Source of the DNA: Hennigella sp045617465
GTDB taxonomy: Bacteria; Bacillota_I; Bacilli_A; Mycoplasmatales; Mycoplasmoidaceae
Direction of reading: 5' to 3'
Assembly (NCBI GenBank): GCA_045617465.1
Contig: JAZLIQ010000002.1
Coordinates: forward strand, 47,879 to 111,878
Length of the DNA stretch: 64,000 nucleotides
The position numbers and the translations under genes are program-made. The first letter of the stretch is position 1, and each line of letters opens with the position of its first letter. This document shows positions 42,872-54,502 of the stretch, in pieces. The notes below the pieces were generated by a model. The model worked only from the letters and a program-made list of their open reading frames with translations, was not told the DNA's origin and made no database searches.

Positions 42872-45484
42872 ATGCAAAAAAGATTTAACATATTCACTCC
42901 TCGCGGGAGAGAATTACGTGCTGCATACAAACAAGCCAAGGAAGTTGAAGCACTAAAAGATGAATATCGTCAAATGAGTAATGAGGAATTATCTGCTCAA
43001 ACTCCAATCTTTTTAGAACGACTTAAAAAAGGAGAATCATTAGACTCAATTCTACCTGAGGCTCTAGCTACAGCTAGAGAAGCTATTTATCGTGTTCATG
43101 GATTATATGCATATCCAGTTCAAATAATTGGTGCTATTGTTATTCATAAAGGTAACTTAGCTGAAATGTATACTGGTGAAGGTAAAACCTTAACCATTAT
43201 CTTAACAGCTTATTTAAATGCTTTAGAGAAAAAAGGTGTTCATATTGTTACAGTTAACGAATACTTAGTTAAACGTGACGCTTTATTCTGTGCACAAGCA
43301 TTAAACCCATTAGGTATAACTGTTGGATATAACGTTGCTGATATGGATAGCGCAACAAAGCAAAAAATGTTTGCTTGCGACATTACATATACAACAAACT
43401 CTGAATTAGGTTTTGATTATTTGAGAGATAACATGGTTAAAGAATACTCTGATAAAGTAATTAGAGATCTTAACATGGCAATCATCGACGAAGTCGATTC
43501 AGTTTTAATTGATGAATCTAGAACTCCATTAATTATTTCTGGTCAACCTAAGAAAGATGTTTCTTTATATATTGATGTAGATAGATTTGTTAAATCCTTA
43601 ACTAAAGATGATTACAAGATAGATGATGAAACAAATACTATCTTCTTAACCGATAGTGGTGTTGATAAAACACAAAAATACTTTAAGATTAAAAACCTAT
43701 ACAATATTGAAAACTCAGATTTAGTTCACAAAATTAGAAATAGTTTAATGGCTAATTTTGTCTTTAGATATGGTGTTGAATATATTGTTAGAGACAATAA
43801 GATTATGTTAGTAGACCACTTTACTGGTCGTATTCTTGAAGGACGTAGTTATAATGCTGGTCTTCACCAAGCTATTCAAGCTAAAGAAATGGTTAAGATT
43901 GATCCTGAAAATGTTATTGTTGCTACAATTACATACCAAGCATTCTTTAGATTGTATAAAAAATTATCTGGTGTAACTGGTACTGCTTTAACAGAAGCAG
44001 ATGAATTTATTAAAATCTACAACATGGTTGTTGTTCCTGTTCCAACAAACAGAAAAGTTATTCGCCAAGACTTACCTGATTATGTATTTGAAACAAAAAC
44101 AGCTAAGTGAGCACACGTTGCTGCTGAAATTGAAAGATTACATACTAAAGGACAACCAGTTCTAGTAGGTACTGCATCTGTTGAAGATTCAGAAGAACTA
44201 GCTGCTTTACTTCGTAACAAAGGATTGAAGTTTGAATTATTAAATGCTAAGAACCATGCTCGTGAAGCTGAAATTGTTGCCCTAGCTGGACAACGTGGTG
44301 CTATTACTATATCAACTAACATGGCTGGTCGTGGTACTGACATCAAGTTAGGTCCTGGAGTAAAAGAGTTGGGTGGATTATTTGTAATTGGCACAAACAG
44401 ACACGAATCAAGACGTGTTGATAACCAATTATGTGGTCGTTCTGGCCGTCAAGGTGACCCAGGTATGACTAGATTCTTCATTTCTACCGAAGACCCATTA
44501 TTCAAACGTTTCGGTATTGATAAGAAAGAAAAAACTGAAAAGAAAGTTCAAGATGAAGAGTTCTATGATTCATGATTCTTCAACCGTATGGTTAAGATGA
44601 TGCAAAAGAAGGTTGAAGGTCTTAACTTTGATACAAGAAAGAACTTAACTGATTATGACGTTGTTCTTTCTAACCAACGAGAAGTTGTTTATAAACAACG
44701 TGATCAAATTTTAAAGAATGAGAGAAACATTCCAATCATTAGAAACATGGTTAACATTGTTGCTAAAGATTTGGTTAACTTATTCTTATCAAAAGAAAAC
44801 CCTAACTATGTAGACGCTGACAAGTTAGCAAAAGCTATCAATGTTAGATTATTAGGTTTTGATGCCATTGAGCCATCATTGTTTGAAAAACAAAACACTC
44901 AAACAGTTAATGCTTTAGTAACTAGAATCCTTTGAGGTTCAATTGAAGCCCGCATCGCTTCATATAATAAAGATCAAATTCAAAAAGTATTAAAGTCTAT
45001 CATTATTCAAAACTTTGATGCTGAATGAACAGTTCACCTAGATGTTATGAGTAAGATTCGTGAAGGTGTAACATTACGTTCACTAGAACAAAAATCTCCT
45101 CTTAACATTTATGTTGAAGAAGCAGATAAACACTTCAACATGCTAAAAACAAATGTAGCTCATAAAGTTGTTATTTCTATTCATAGACTATATATTCCAA
45201 ACATTGCTGGTATTATCAATGATAGATTACATGATAGTAAACTTATCTCTGATAAACACTATGAAGAATTGAAAACTAAATTCTCTTCTGATGCTAGCAA
45301 GAACATCAGAATTGACTTTGCTGATTTAATTAGACAAAAAGCTCAACAAGCTGTTAATAATTCAAATGTTCCTCCTCAAGGTGCAGCTAAAGAACAATTA
45401 TTAAAACAACAAACTAAAGATAAAGCTGCTGAAGTAAAAGTGACAGTTAAAGAAAAACCACAATCTTCAACTCCTAATAAATAA
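42872..45484 (+). CDS. secA: Protein translocase ATPase SecA
   Basis: An 870-residue motor for Sec-dependent export. Walker A is EMYTGEGKTL near residue 100, Walker B is IIDEVDSVLIDESRTPL near 207, and SGVTGTALTEADEF and NMAGRGTDIKLG near 489 are in the second motor lobe. The HESRRVDNQLCGRSGRQGD block follows at 510-530. A Gln/Lys-rich tail replaces the zinc-binding C-terminus found in many SecA. Several TGA codons are read as Trp. Works with SecDF and YidC also encoded in this window. Confidence 0.97.
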
Positions 45485-45485
45485 T

Positions 45486-47480
45486 ATGAAGATTCATACA
45501 CCTAGTAAGAAGTTTGAATTAACAACTGAAATGACACCAAAAGGTGACCAACAACAAGCTATTGATAAGCTAGTTGCTAATTTAAAAAAAGGTGTTAAAC
45601 ACCAAGTTCTACTTGGTGCTACTGGTACTGGCAAAACTTTTACTATTGCTAATGTTATTGCCAAAACACAAAAGAAAACTTTAATTATTGTTCACAACAA
45701 AACATTAGCTGGGCAACTTTATTCTGAATTAAAAGAACTATTTAAAAATAACAAAGTTGAATATTACATTTCATACTTTGATTTTTATCAACCAGAAGCA
45801 TATTTACCTTCTTCAGATACCTATATTGAAAAATCTTCTAAAGTGAACCAAGAAATTGAAATGTTGCGTTTGTCAACAATTCAATCTTTATCAACTGAAG
45901 ATAAAGTTATCATTGTGGCTTCTGTTGCTGCTATATACCCTGCAGTAGACCCTAAAGTATTTGACAAATTTAGAATTATTCTAAATACAGGCTCAACCTA
46001 TAACCTAAAACAACTTCAATATGATTTAGTAAGAATGGCGTATAAGAGAAACGATGTCAACTTAGAACCTGGTTGTTTTAAGGTTAAAGGTGATGTTGTT
46101 GAAATCATGGAAGGAAGCAACAACCAAGATAAGATTCGTATTTCCTTCTTTGGCAATGAAATAGAACAAATTGCTAAAGTAGATGTAGCAAACAACACAT
46201 TAAAAGAAATTTGAAAAGCATATGCTATTTATCCAGCTAATGAATATGTTGCCGATTCTAGTATGTTTGAGAAGTCTTTAGCTAATATAGCTAAAGAATT
46301 AAAAGAACGACAAGCATATTTTAAAAAACACGACAAATTACTAGAACACCAAAGAATTACAGAGAGAACAAATCGTGATTTAGAAACTTTAGCGGAGACC
46401 GGTTTTTGTCCTGGTGTAGAAAACTATGCAATGCATTTAGAATTAAGAAAACCAGGCTCAACACCTTATACAATTTTTGATTATTTAGGTGATGATTGGT
46501 TATTAGTTGTTGATGAAGCACATATGACAATCCCTCAAATTAGAGGTATGTATTTTGGTGATAGAAGTAGAAAACAAACACTAGTTGATTATGGTTTCAG
46601 ATTACCTTCAGCTCTAGATAATAGACCACTAAACTTTGCTGAATTTGAATCTAGAGTTAAACAAGCAATATATGTTTCAGCCACTCCTGGCGATTATGAA
46701 AAACAAAAATCTAAAAATTTAATTGTAGAACAAATCGTTAGACCTACCGGTCTGTTAGACCCTGTTATTCAAATCAAACCAACAACAAACCAAATTGTTA
46801 CATTATGTGAAGAGCTAGATAAGCAAATAAAGCGCGACGAAAGAACTATTGTTACAGTTTTAACTATCAAGATGGCAGAAAACTTAACAAAGTTCTTAAA
46901 AGAGAAGAAATATAACGTTGCTTATCTACATAACGAATTAAAAACTTTTGAAAGAGATAAAGTTATTAATGCTTTAAGAAAGGGTATTTATGATGTTGTT
47001 GTAGGTATTAACCTACTAAGAGAAGGATTAGATGTACCAGAAGTATCGTGTGCTGTAATCTTTGATGCAGATAAACCAGGTATCTTTAGATCAAGAGATG
47101 CTTTAATTCAAACTTTTGGTCGTACAGCTAGAAATAAAAATGCTCATGTTTTATTATTTGCTGACAACGTAAATGATGCATTATTAGAAGCAATCAACGA
47201 AACTAACCGTCGTAGAAAAATTCAAGTTGAATTTAATAAAAAGCATCATATTACACCTAAATCTATTATTAAACCAATTAGAGATGATCTACACGGTAAA
47301 GCTGATGCTAGAACATTAGAAGCAATCTTTAACAAGAATGCTAAAGTTAATGAAAAATCTGGTTCTAGAGCTATCAAAACATTACGTAAAAAGATGAATG
47401 AAGCAGCCAAAGCACAAGAATATGAATTGGCAGCACATTACCGTGACTTAATCATTGAATTAGAGAGTAAGCTTAAATAG
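45486..47480 (+). CDS. uvrB: UvrABC system protein B
   Basis: A 664-residue helicase-like protein of nucleotide excision repair. Walker A is LLGATGTGKTF near residue 40. The beta-hairpin region YYISYFDFYQPEAYLPSSDTYIEK is near residue 92. The helicase motif VDEAHMTIPQI is near 343. GINLLREGLDVPEVS and QTFGRTARN follow near 513-550. The C-terminal UvrC-interaction domain (AAKAQEYELAAHYRDLI) is complete. The ATG is one base after the secA stop; cotranscription with secA is by position. One TGA is read as Trp. Confidence 0.98.
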
Positions 47481-47485
47481 TTAAT

Positions 47486-47514
47486 CTAAAAAGATAGACT
47501 TTGTCTATCTTTTT
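47486..47514 (+). terminator. Terminator after secA-uvrB
   Basis: AAAAAGATAGAC and GTCTATCTTTTT arms with a 3-base loop, then a T-rich run. Confidence 0.85.
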
Positions 47515-47527
47515 CTTTTATTTAAAC

Positions 47528-47561
47528 TATAATAGATTAAGAAAATATTGACGAAAAGAGG
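47528..47561 (+). promoter_or_regulatory. Arginine deiminase operon promoter and ribosome binding site
   Basis: TATAAT at 47528-47533 and AAAGAGG before the arcA ATG at 47566. No obvious arginine-repressor box was recognised. Confidence 0.5.
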
Positions 47562-47565
47562 TTAT

Positions 47566-48843
47566 ATGTCAAAAAAACAATCACCTATTCAAGTTTTTAG
47601 TGAGATTGGTAGACTAAGAACTGTATTAGTAAAAAGACCTGGAGAAGAATTATCTCATATCACTCCAAGTAATATGGAAGAATTACTATTCTCTGCTATC
47701 TTGGACTGAAAGAGAGCAGGAAGAGAACACGATTCTTTCACCAGAATTCTAAGAGAAAATGGAGTTGATGTTGTTTATCTAGAAGATCTACTTGTTGAAA
47801 CATGAAGATCTATGAAGAAACAAGACAAGTTAAACTTCATTCACCAATTTGTTGATGAATCTGGTGTAACAAATCCATTAATCCAATTAAAAATCTTCAA
47901 CTTCTTGTCTAAACGTAGTGTTAGAGGAATGTTTGAAGCTATGATCAAAGGTATTACCAAATTTGATCTAGGAATGAGTTTAGCAAGAGATGTGCTAGTA
48001 ACTCAACCAATGCCTAACTTATATTTCACTCGTGATAACTTCTCATCTGTAGGAAACGGTGTTATCTTATCACAAATGAAATATAAGACAAGACAAAGAG
48101 AAACAATCTTTAGTAGATTAGTGTTTAAATTCCACCCAAAATATAAACACACACCAATTTACTTTGATAGTCAAAAAACTGATGCAACTATTGAAGGTGG
48201 AGATGTCTTCATCTACAACAAGAAAACACTTGTTATTGGTGTATCAGACAGAACTCAAAAAGAATCTCTACTAGAAGTAGCCCACAGAATTAAAGCAGAA
48301 AAAGGTGCTGACTTTGATACTATCATTGGTGTTAACGTTCCACACAAATGAAACTTAATGCACCTAGATACATGATTAACAATGGTTGATCACAGTAAAT
48401 TCTTATACTCACCAAACATTGCTAGTGCATTAAAATTCTGAAAAATTGATTTGAAAAAGAAGAAACTTCAAATGGTTGAACACAACACAACACTTGAAGA
48501 TATGATTGAATCAATTATTAATGTTCGTCCAACATTAATTCCAGTAGCTGATAACTACAGTCAAGAACAAGTTGATATTGAAACACACTTCGATGCAACA
48601 AACTTCTTAGTTATTAAACCAGGATTAGTAATTGGTTATGATAGAAACAATAGAACAGTTCAAGCGTTAAGAAACAACGGAGTTGAAGTATTAACATTTG
48701 ATGGTAACCAATTAGCTCTAGGAATGGGTTCAGCTAGATGTATGTCTATGCCTCTTTATCGTGAACCAATTTCATTCAATGCGTTCTCAGGTATTAACGC
48801 ATCAAGAATTAGACAATTAAAAGAAAGTAAACAAGGAAAATAA
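47566..48843 (+). CDS. arcA: Arginine deiminase
   Basis: A 425-residue guanidino-modifying enzyme that converts arginine to citrulline and ammonia. Motifs in order: EIGRLRTVLVKRPGEEL, NLYFTRDNFSSVG, TIEGGDVFIYN, a NLMHLDTWLTMVD with the catalytic His, and a C-terminal GMGSARCMSMPL with the nucleophilic Cys near residue 401. Normal length. The TGA codons at several points are read as Trp. First gene of arcA-argF-arcC, whose genes are separated by two to three bases. The pathway yields ATP from arginine and carbamoyl phosphate as an intermediate. Confidence 0.97.
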
Positions 48844-48846
48844 ATT

Positions 48847-49875
48847 ATGGCATTTAACTTAAGATCAAGAGACCTTTTAAAAATTAGTGATTTCACTAGA
48901 GATGAATTAACATATCTTATTGATTTAGGTATAGAACTTAAAAAACAAAAAATTACAGGTGTATATACTGATGCTTTAAAAGGCAAATCAATCTGTATTA
49001 TGTTTCAAAAGACATCAACTAGAACACGTTCTTCTTTTGAAACAGCAGCATTTGAGTTAGGGATGGGATGTACTTATCTAGATTCTAGTTCAAGTCAATT
49101 CGGTACAAAAGAATCTATTGCCGATACTGCAAGAGTATTATCTAGATTCTATGATGGTATTGAATTCCGTGGTTACGCACAAGACGACGTAGAAGAATTA
49201 GCTAAATATGCAAATGTACCAGTTTGAAACGGTCTAACAGACTATGCTCACCCAACACAAATGATTGGTGACATGATGACAATTAAAGAATACTTTGGAT
49301 TCCTAAAAGGAATTAAATTAGTATTCTTAGGTGATGGTAGATTTAATATGGGTAACTCATTAATGGTTACTTGTGCAAAAATGGGATTACATTATGTATT
49401 ATGTGGTCCAAAGAAATATTGACCAGACAAGAAACTTATTAAATATTGTGAAAAAATATGTAAAGATTCTGGTGGATCTATCACAATGACTGAAGACAAG
49501 ATGAAAGCAGTTGAAGGCGCAAATGTTATTTATACTGACATTTGAGTATCAATGGGAGAAGATTTCAAAGTTTGAGATGAACGTATTAAATTAATGCGTC
49601 CATACCAAGTTGATATGGCAACAATGTTAAGAGCTGAAAGAACAACAACATTAGGTCCTATCTTCATGCACTGTTTACCATCATACCATGGTTTAGACAC
49701 TGAAGTAGGTAGACAAGTAGCTAAACAATTTGGTAAAAAATATCCAGAAGTTAAAGGTGGAGAACTTGAAGTTACTGATGAAGTATTTAACTCTCGTTTC
49801 TCTTTCGTCTTTGACGAAGCTGGAAACAGAATGCACTCAATTAAAGCAATTATCTTAGCTACTATCGGTATCTAG
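48847..49875 (+). CDS. argF: Ornithine carbamoyltransferase, catabolic
   Basis: A 342-residue transferase that cleaves citrulline to ornithine and carbamoyl phosphate when acting in the deiminase pathway. The carbamoyl phosphate motif KTSTRTRSSFE is near residue 56, DYAHPTQMIGD near 132 and MHCLPSYHG near 272. Length and motifs match ornithine rather than aspartate transcarbamylase (no HPLPR, but HCLP). Located between arcA and arcC, so the catabolic direction is favoured. Also known as arcB. Multiple TGA codons are read as Trp. Confidence 0.96.
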
Positions 49876-49877
49876 TA

Positions 49878-50810
49878 ATGGCAAAAATAGTTATAGCATT
49901 AGGTGGTAACGCTTTAGGCGATACCCCCAGTGAACAAATTATAAAAGTTAGAGAACCAGCCAAAGTTATTACTAAACTTCTGAAAGAAGGACATGATGTA
50001 ATTATTGGGCATGGAAATGGACCACAAGTTGGTGCCATTTTCAACGCATTCAATAAAGCACATGATATTGATGAAAAGATTCCATCAATGCCATTTGCTG
50101 AAGCTGGTGCTATGAGTCAAGGGTATATTGGTTTACATATTAACAATGCTATTGTTAATGAGTTAACAAGAAAAGGAATAACAAAGCAAGTTATTTATTT
50201 CTTGACTCAAACAATTGTTGATAAGAATGATGAAGCCTTTACTAAACCAACAAAACCAGTTGGTCCTTACTACAAAACAAAAGAAGAAGCTGTAAGACAA
50301 AATCCATTAGGTTCTGTATTTACTTTTATTAATCATCGTGGATTTAGAAGAGTAGTACCCAGTCCTAAACCAATAACCATAATGAATTTAGATGCTGTTA
50401 AATTAGCAGTTAAAAATCATCAAGTTGTTATTTGCGGAGGTGGCGGAGGAATTCCAACTATAGTTGATGATGGTCAATATAAATTTGTTGATGGAGTTAT
50501 TGATAAAGACTATGTAGCTGCTATGATTGCTCATCAAATAGATGCAGACTATTTAGTTATCTTAACTAATGTTCCTAATGCATTCATTAATTATGGAACA
50601 GATAAAGAACAATCTATTAAAGATGTAACAATTAAGCAAATGCAAAAGTACATTGATACTAAGCAATTTGATGCTGGTAGTATGTTGCCTAAAGTTCAAG
50701 CAGCAATGGAATATGTAGAAAAAGGTAAAAATAGAAAAGCTATCATTGCTTGCTTAGCAGATTTGCCTGATGCTATTGATGGTAAAGCTGGAACAATCAT
50801 TACAAAATAA
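49878..50810 (+). CDS. arcC: Carbamate kinase
   Basis: A 310-residue kinase that transfers phosphate from carbamoyl phosphate to ADP. The N-terminal IVIALGGNALG and GHGNGPQVG are ATP/substrate-binding loops. VKNHQVVICGGGGGIP near residue 176 and KDYVAAMIAHQIDADYLVILT are diagnostic. The C-terminal QFDAGSMLPKVQAA closes the active site. Third gene of the operon, two bases after argF, followed by a terminator. No TGA-Trp codon is needed here. Confidence 0.97.
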   Translation: MAKIVIALGGNALGDTPSEQIIKVREPAKVITKLLKEGHDVIIGHGNGPQVGAIFNAFNKAHDIDEKIPSMPFAEAGAMSQGYIGLHINNAIVNELTRKGITKQVIYFLTQTIVDKNDEAFTKPTKPVGPYYKTKEEAVRQNPLGSVFTFINHRGFRRVVPSPKPITIMNLDAVKLAVKNHQVVICGGGGGIPTIVDDGQYKFVDGVIDKDYVAAMIAHQIDADYLVILTNVPNAFINYGTDKEQSIKDVTIKQMQKYIDTKQFDAGSMLPKVQAAMEYVEKGKNRKAIIACLADLPDAIDGKAGTIITK

Positions 50811-50832
50811 AAAGAGGTTTAACCTCTTTTTT
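50811..50832. terminator. Bidirectional terminator after the arc operon
   Basis: AAAAGAGG and CCTCTTTT arms with a 6-base loop and flanking A/T runs, overlapping the end of the convergent ligase-like gene. Confidence 0.75.
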
Positions 50833-52012
50833 ATTTATCTGTATAGTTTTTAAAGTAGTTTTGAATTAAGACTACTGGAGTTCCTTTATCACCAGATCCA
50901 CTAGTTAGGTCTGATAAACTACCTAGTAAGTCTGTTAATTGTCTTGGAGTTGTTCCTAATGCTGTTTTAGTACCAACCAAGTTCTTTCCTTTATTTTTAA
51001 TATTACCAGCTACTTCTTTTAATAGCTTCGCTTTATCTTTTTGGTTTTTAGCATTATCAATATACATCTTTAGTTTTAATTCGTTTGGAGTACCAACTAA
51101 TCCAGATGTATAGCCTGGAGATACTACTGGGTCAGCTAATTCTCAGATCTTACCAACCGGATCTTTGAATGCGCCGTCTCCATATACCATTACTTCTATT
51201 TTTACTTTAGTAGCCTTATATATAAGGTTTTGCACCTTCTTAACAAATTCAAAACAATTTCTTGGGAATAGTTTGATTTTGTTATCTGTTGAGAAGTTAG
51301 AACCTAAGATACCATAATCTTTGTTAAAACCAGATCCTTTATTAGATTTAGTTAAGATATCACTTAATAACATAACTTTAGCTTTAGGATCATCTTTTAA
51401 GATAATTGCTTTAGTAATAAAACGATCATGAATGTTGGCACAAATAATATTTCTTGTGTATTTTAGTAATTCACAAGGATTATTACTTAGAATGATTTGA
51501 CATTTAGGCCCAACAGCTTTCTTATATAGGTCAATGTAATCGATACCAGTAAACTTATGTTTAATGTTAGGGAATAGTTTTCTAAATTCTCTTTCATTAA
51601 AAGAATCATTAGAACCGACTCTTTTATCAAATAGTTGTTGTTCTGTAATAAAGTGGTTTCCTACTTCATCTGCAGGGAAAGACAATTGTAAATATACTTT
51701 CTTTGCATGTTTTGTTAATCCTTTTAATAGGTTAACAAATCTATTTCTAGATAAAATTGGGAAACAAATACCAATTTCTTGGTTTTTATATTTTTTAAAT
51801 ACACAATCACTAATATCAGATAACTTAGCATAGTTGCCTTGTGTTCTAGCTACAACCGACTCAGTAATAGCTAAAACATCTTTAGTTTGTAGTGTAATTG
51901 CATGTTTCTTATGTAATTTAATAACTTGATTAGAAACAATCTTAGCTAGATCATCGCCATCTTGTACTAAAGGCATTACTAATCCTCTAGATATAACTCC
52001 AAAATCTTTCAT
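50831..52012 (-). CDS. CofE-like protein (F420-0:gamma-glutamyl ligase family)
   Basis: A 393-residue protein. The N-terminal half has TKDVLAITESVVARTQGNY, matching the start of the F420 gamma-glutamyl ligase family (CofE/FbiB). The C-terminal half has VMVYGDGAFKDPVGKIWEL, which resembles the nucleotide/metal-binding end. CofE adds glutamate to coenzyme F420. No other F420 gene is seen in this window and mycoplasmas are not known to make F420, so the substrate here is unknown; a different amino-acid or amide ligation is possible. One TGA is read as Trp. Its stop overlaps the arcC terminator, and its start is divergent from the acyltransferase. Confidence 0.65.
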
Positions 52013-52070
52013 ATAGACTCCTATAGATAAAATAATTATATTATTATTTTAGATAGATATAATTGTTTAT

Positions 52071-53180
52071 ATGAATAAACAATTAAATACTCAATTTACT
52101 GCTAAGAAAAAAGATGTCGGTGTTAGATTGGCAATGGTAGATTTAATAAGAATCGTACTTGCATTATTAATTCTAACAACACACGGATGATGAAACTTTT
52201 TTGAACATAGAGGATATGGCCTTGGTTACACAGGCATAAATGCTCCTGGATATAATGCTGTAGAAGCTTTCTTTATGTTATCAGGGTTTTTCATTGCAAG
52301 AGCCGCATATAAACAAGAACCACTAGTATGACACAAATATATGTTTAGGAAATTGTGATATACGGTATGGTTGTTCTTGATTACCATGATTTTTGCACTT
52401 ATATCATTTGGTATATGTAGTATATCGTTTATGGAGCCGTACACAGGACCAATAGAAAAAACTTTTAATGTGTCTTGGTTTGTTTGGTTTCTATTGATTG
52501 CAGAAGCCTTCTTATACCCTTTGATGAAAAAGTTCAAAGACAAATTTACCTTTGCCACAATTGCAATAGCAATTATTTTCTACCTAGGCATGTATTTTTG
52601 AACCGGACTAACAACTTTCGATAAAGGAGCCGATCCAAATTGATTCTCCACTAACCTTAAATGAGCTGCGTTCTCTTTCTTAAGAGCAACAGCAGGCGTG
52701 TGCGTTGGAACATTTATTTATGCAGTTAGTAGAAAAACTAGTGGATTTAGGCCACACATCATTCTCCAAATACTATTTACTTTAATAACTTTTGCTGCAG
52801 CGGGGGGGGCGTTCTATTATATGTTTATGTGAGCCTTCTCTAGTTATGACTTCATCGTTATCATATTTGCTGCTATTATCTTATTCATTATCTTTTGTAA
52901 TTTAGGCCTTATTACAAGACATTTAAAATTACCAGATAGTGTTTGTTTGTTCTGCAGAGACATCTCTTTATATGCTTATATGTGTCAATATGCAATCATA
53001 TCATTATTCGAAATGTTTGGGGAACACAATGAAGCTTTGTGAGGAGAACAAGGTTGAATTGTGGTGTTTGGATTAAGTTTATATTTTGGTGTTTTTGCTC
53101 TTTCTATATTAGTTGGTAAGACTCACAAACTAGTTCAACAAAAACTATTACCAAAATTCAAAAGATTAAATAATATATAA
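52071..53180 (+). CDS. Acyltransferase family 3 (OafA-like) membrane protein
   Basis: A 369-residue protein with about ten membrane segments. The N-terminal MVDLIRIVLALLILTTHGW has the conserved His, and EAFFMLSGFFIAR matches the family's second segment. The family transfers acyl groups to sugars or lipids at the membrane, so surface glycolipid modification is inferred. A run of eight G residues lies inside the gene, encoding Ala-Gly-Gly-Ala. TATAAT ends seven bases before the ATG with no ribosome binding site. Many TGA codons are read as Trp. A terminator follows. Confidence 0.8.
52802..52809 (+). repeat. G8 homopolymer inside the acyltransferase gene
   Basis: Eight consecutive G in an otherwise AT-rich genome, in frame as GCG GGG GGG GCG. 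Such tracts are typical slipped-strand sites. Gain or loss of one base would shift the reading frame about two thirds along the gene. Confidence 0.8.
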
Positions 53181-53203
53181 AAAGGAACTTAGTTCCTTTT
53201 TTA
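53179..53203 (+). terminator. Terminator after acyltransferase gene
   Basis: AAAAAGGAAC and GTTCCTTTTT arms with a 3-base loop and a T-run, overlapping the stop codon. Confidence 0.8.
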
Positions 53204-53254
53204 TTTGTATAATAAGTGGGTGTTGGTAAAACAACAACTTTAAGGAGAATATAA

Positions 53255-54370
53255 ATGAGCTATAAAGATACAAAATTGTTTGGGATAAGAGAAGTAGCTA
53301 TTTATCCTAGACCATTTACTACAATTAACTCTAGATCTGAATGTAATCCATATATAGGAAAGATGCTTCCTCTATTTACTGCACCAATGAGTTCAGTAGT
53401 AGATGAAGAATCAGCAGAAATATATACTAAGAATAAAATTAATGTTATTATTCCTAGAAATGTTAGCTTCCAAAAAAGAATAAAATTAATGACAAAATAT
53501 ATGATTGCTATTAGTTTATCTGAAGCAAACAACTATTTTGTTAAAAATGCAGCTAAATTAAAAAAACTTAGAAAATTTTCTATTTTAATTGATATTGCAA
53601 ATGGTCACATGAAGTCAATGCAAGACACAATTAGAAATCTTAAGAAAATTTATAAGAACAAAATTGTTATTATGTGCGGTAACATTGCTAACCCAGTAAC
53701 CTTCAGATATTTATCTGAAGCCGGCGCTGACTACATTAGAGTTGGTATTGGTGGTGGTTCTGGTTGTTTAACAGCAAGTAACACTGGAATTTTCTATCCA
53801 ATGGGAAGTTTAATTTTAGGATGTAAGAAAATTCAAAAACAAATGATGCAATCATACTTATTAAACAAATCACCTAAACCAGCAATGATTGTTGCTGATG
53901 GTGGAATGAAGAACTATGATTACATCATTAAAGCATTATTCTTGGGTGCTGACTATGTAATGTGTGGAAGAATCTTTAGTCAAACATGAGAAGCTCCAGG
54001 TGAAAGATGATCTAAACTTAAAACAGATGAAGATCGTAAAAAGAACTGACACAATATAGATAAGCACTCTGATTTTATCTTTAGACCAGATCTATTTGAT
54101 TACAAAAAGATCTTCTATGGAATGAGTACAAAGAAAGCTCAAAAAGAAATAGCTACTGCTAACTGTATTGAAAACTGTTTGTTTAAAACATCTGAAGGTG
54201 TAGTAAAAGAAATCCCCATTTCATATACTATTGAAGGATGAACAGAAAACTTTATAGCTTACTTCACATCTGCAATGAGTTACACAGAATGTAGAACATT
54301 AAAAGATGTTAAAGAATTTGATGAATATCGTTTAATGACTACTGAAGCACAAAATTCATATAATAGATAA
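53255..54370 (+). CDS. guaC: GMP reductase/IMP dehydrogenase family protein
   Basis: A 371-residue protein of the IMPDH/GMPR fold. The catalytic loop Cys is in GIGGGSGCLTASNTG near residue 170. An ADGGMKNYDYIIKALFLGAD region and a VMCGRIF block follow near 222-240. FYGMSTKKAQKE near 288 resembles the GMP reductase YGMSS loop. No CBS domain insert is present, so it is shorter than typical IMPDH. GMP reductase converts GMP to IMP; IMP dehydrogenase is the alternative, so the symbol is tentative. Well-placed TATAAT (53208-53213) and AAGGAGA ribosome binding site. TGA codons are read as Trp. Confidence 0.75.
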
Positions 54371-54371
54371 T

Positions 54372-54396
54372 AAAAAAAGAGGTTGAACCTCTTTTT
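54372..54396 (+). terminator. Terminator after guaC
   Basis: AAAAGAGGT and ACCTCTTTT arms with a 3-base loop and a T-run just after the stop codon. Confidence 0.8.
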
Positions 54397-54502
54397 ATAT
54401 TTTTATTTCGGCAGATAAGTTGTTGATCTATTTTCTATATATATTTATATAATTTTCGCGTTGCATTTATTAAATGTAACTAACAAATAAGGAAAGAACA
54501 AC

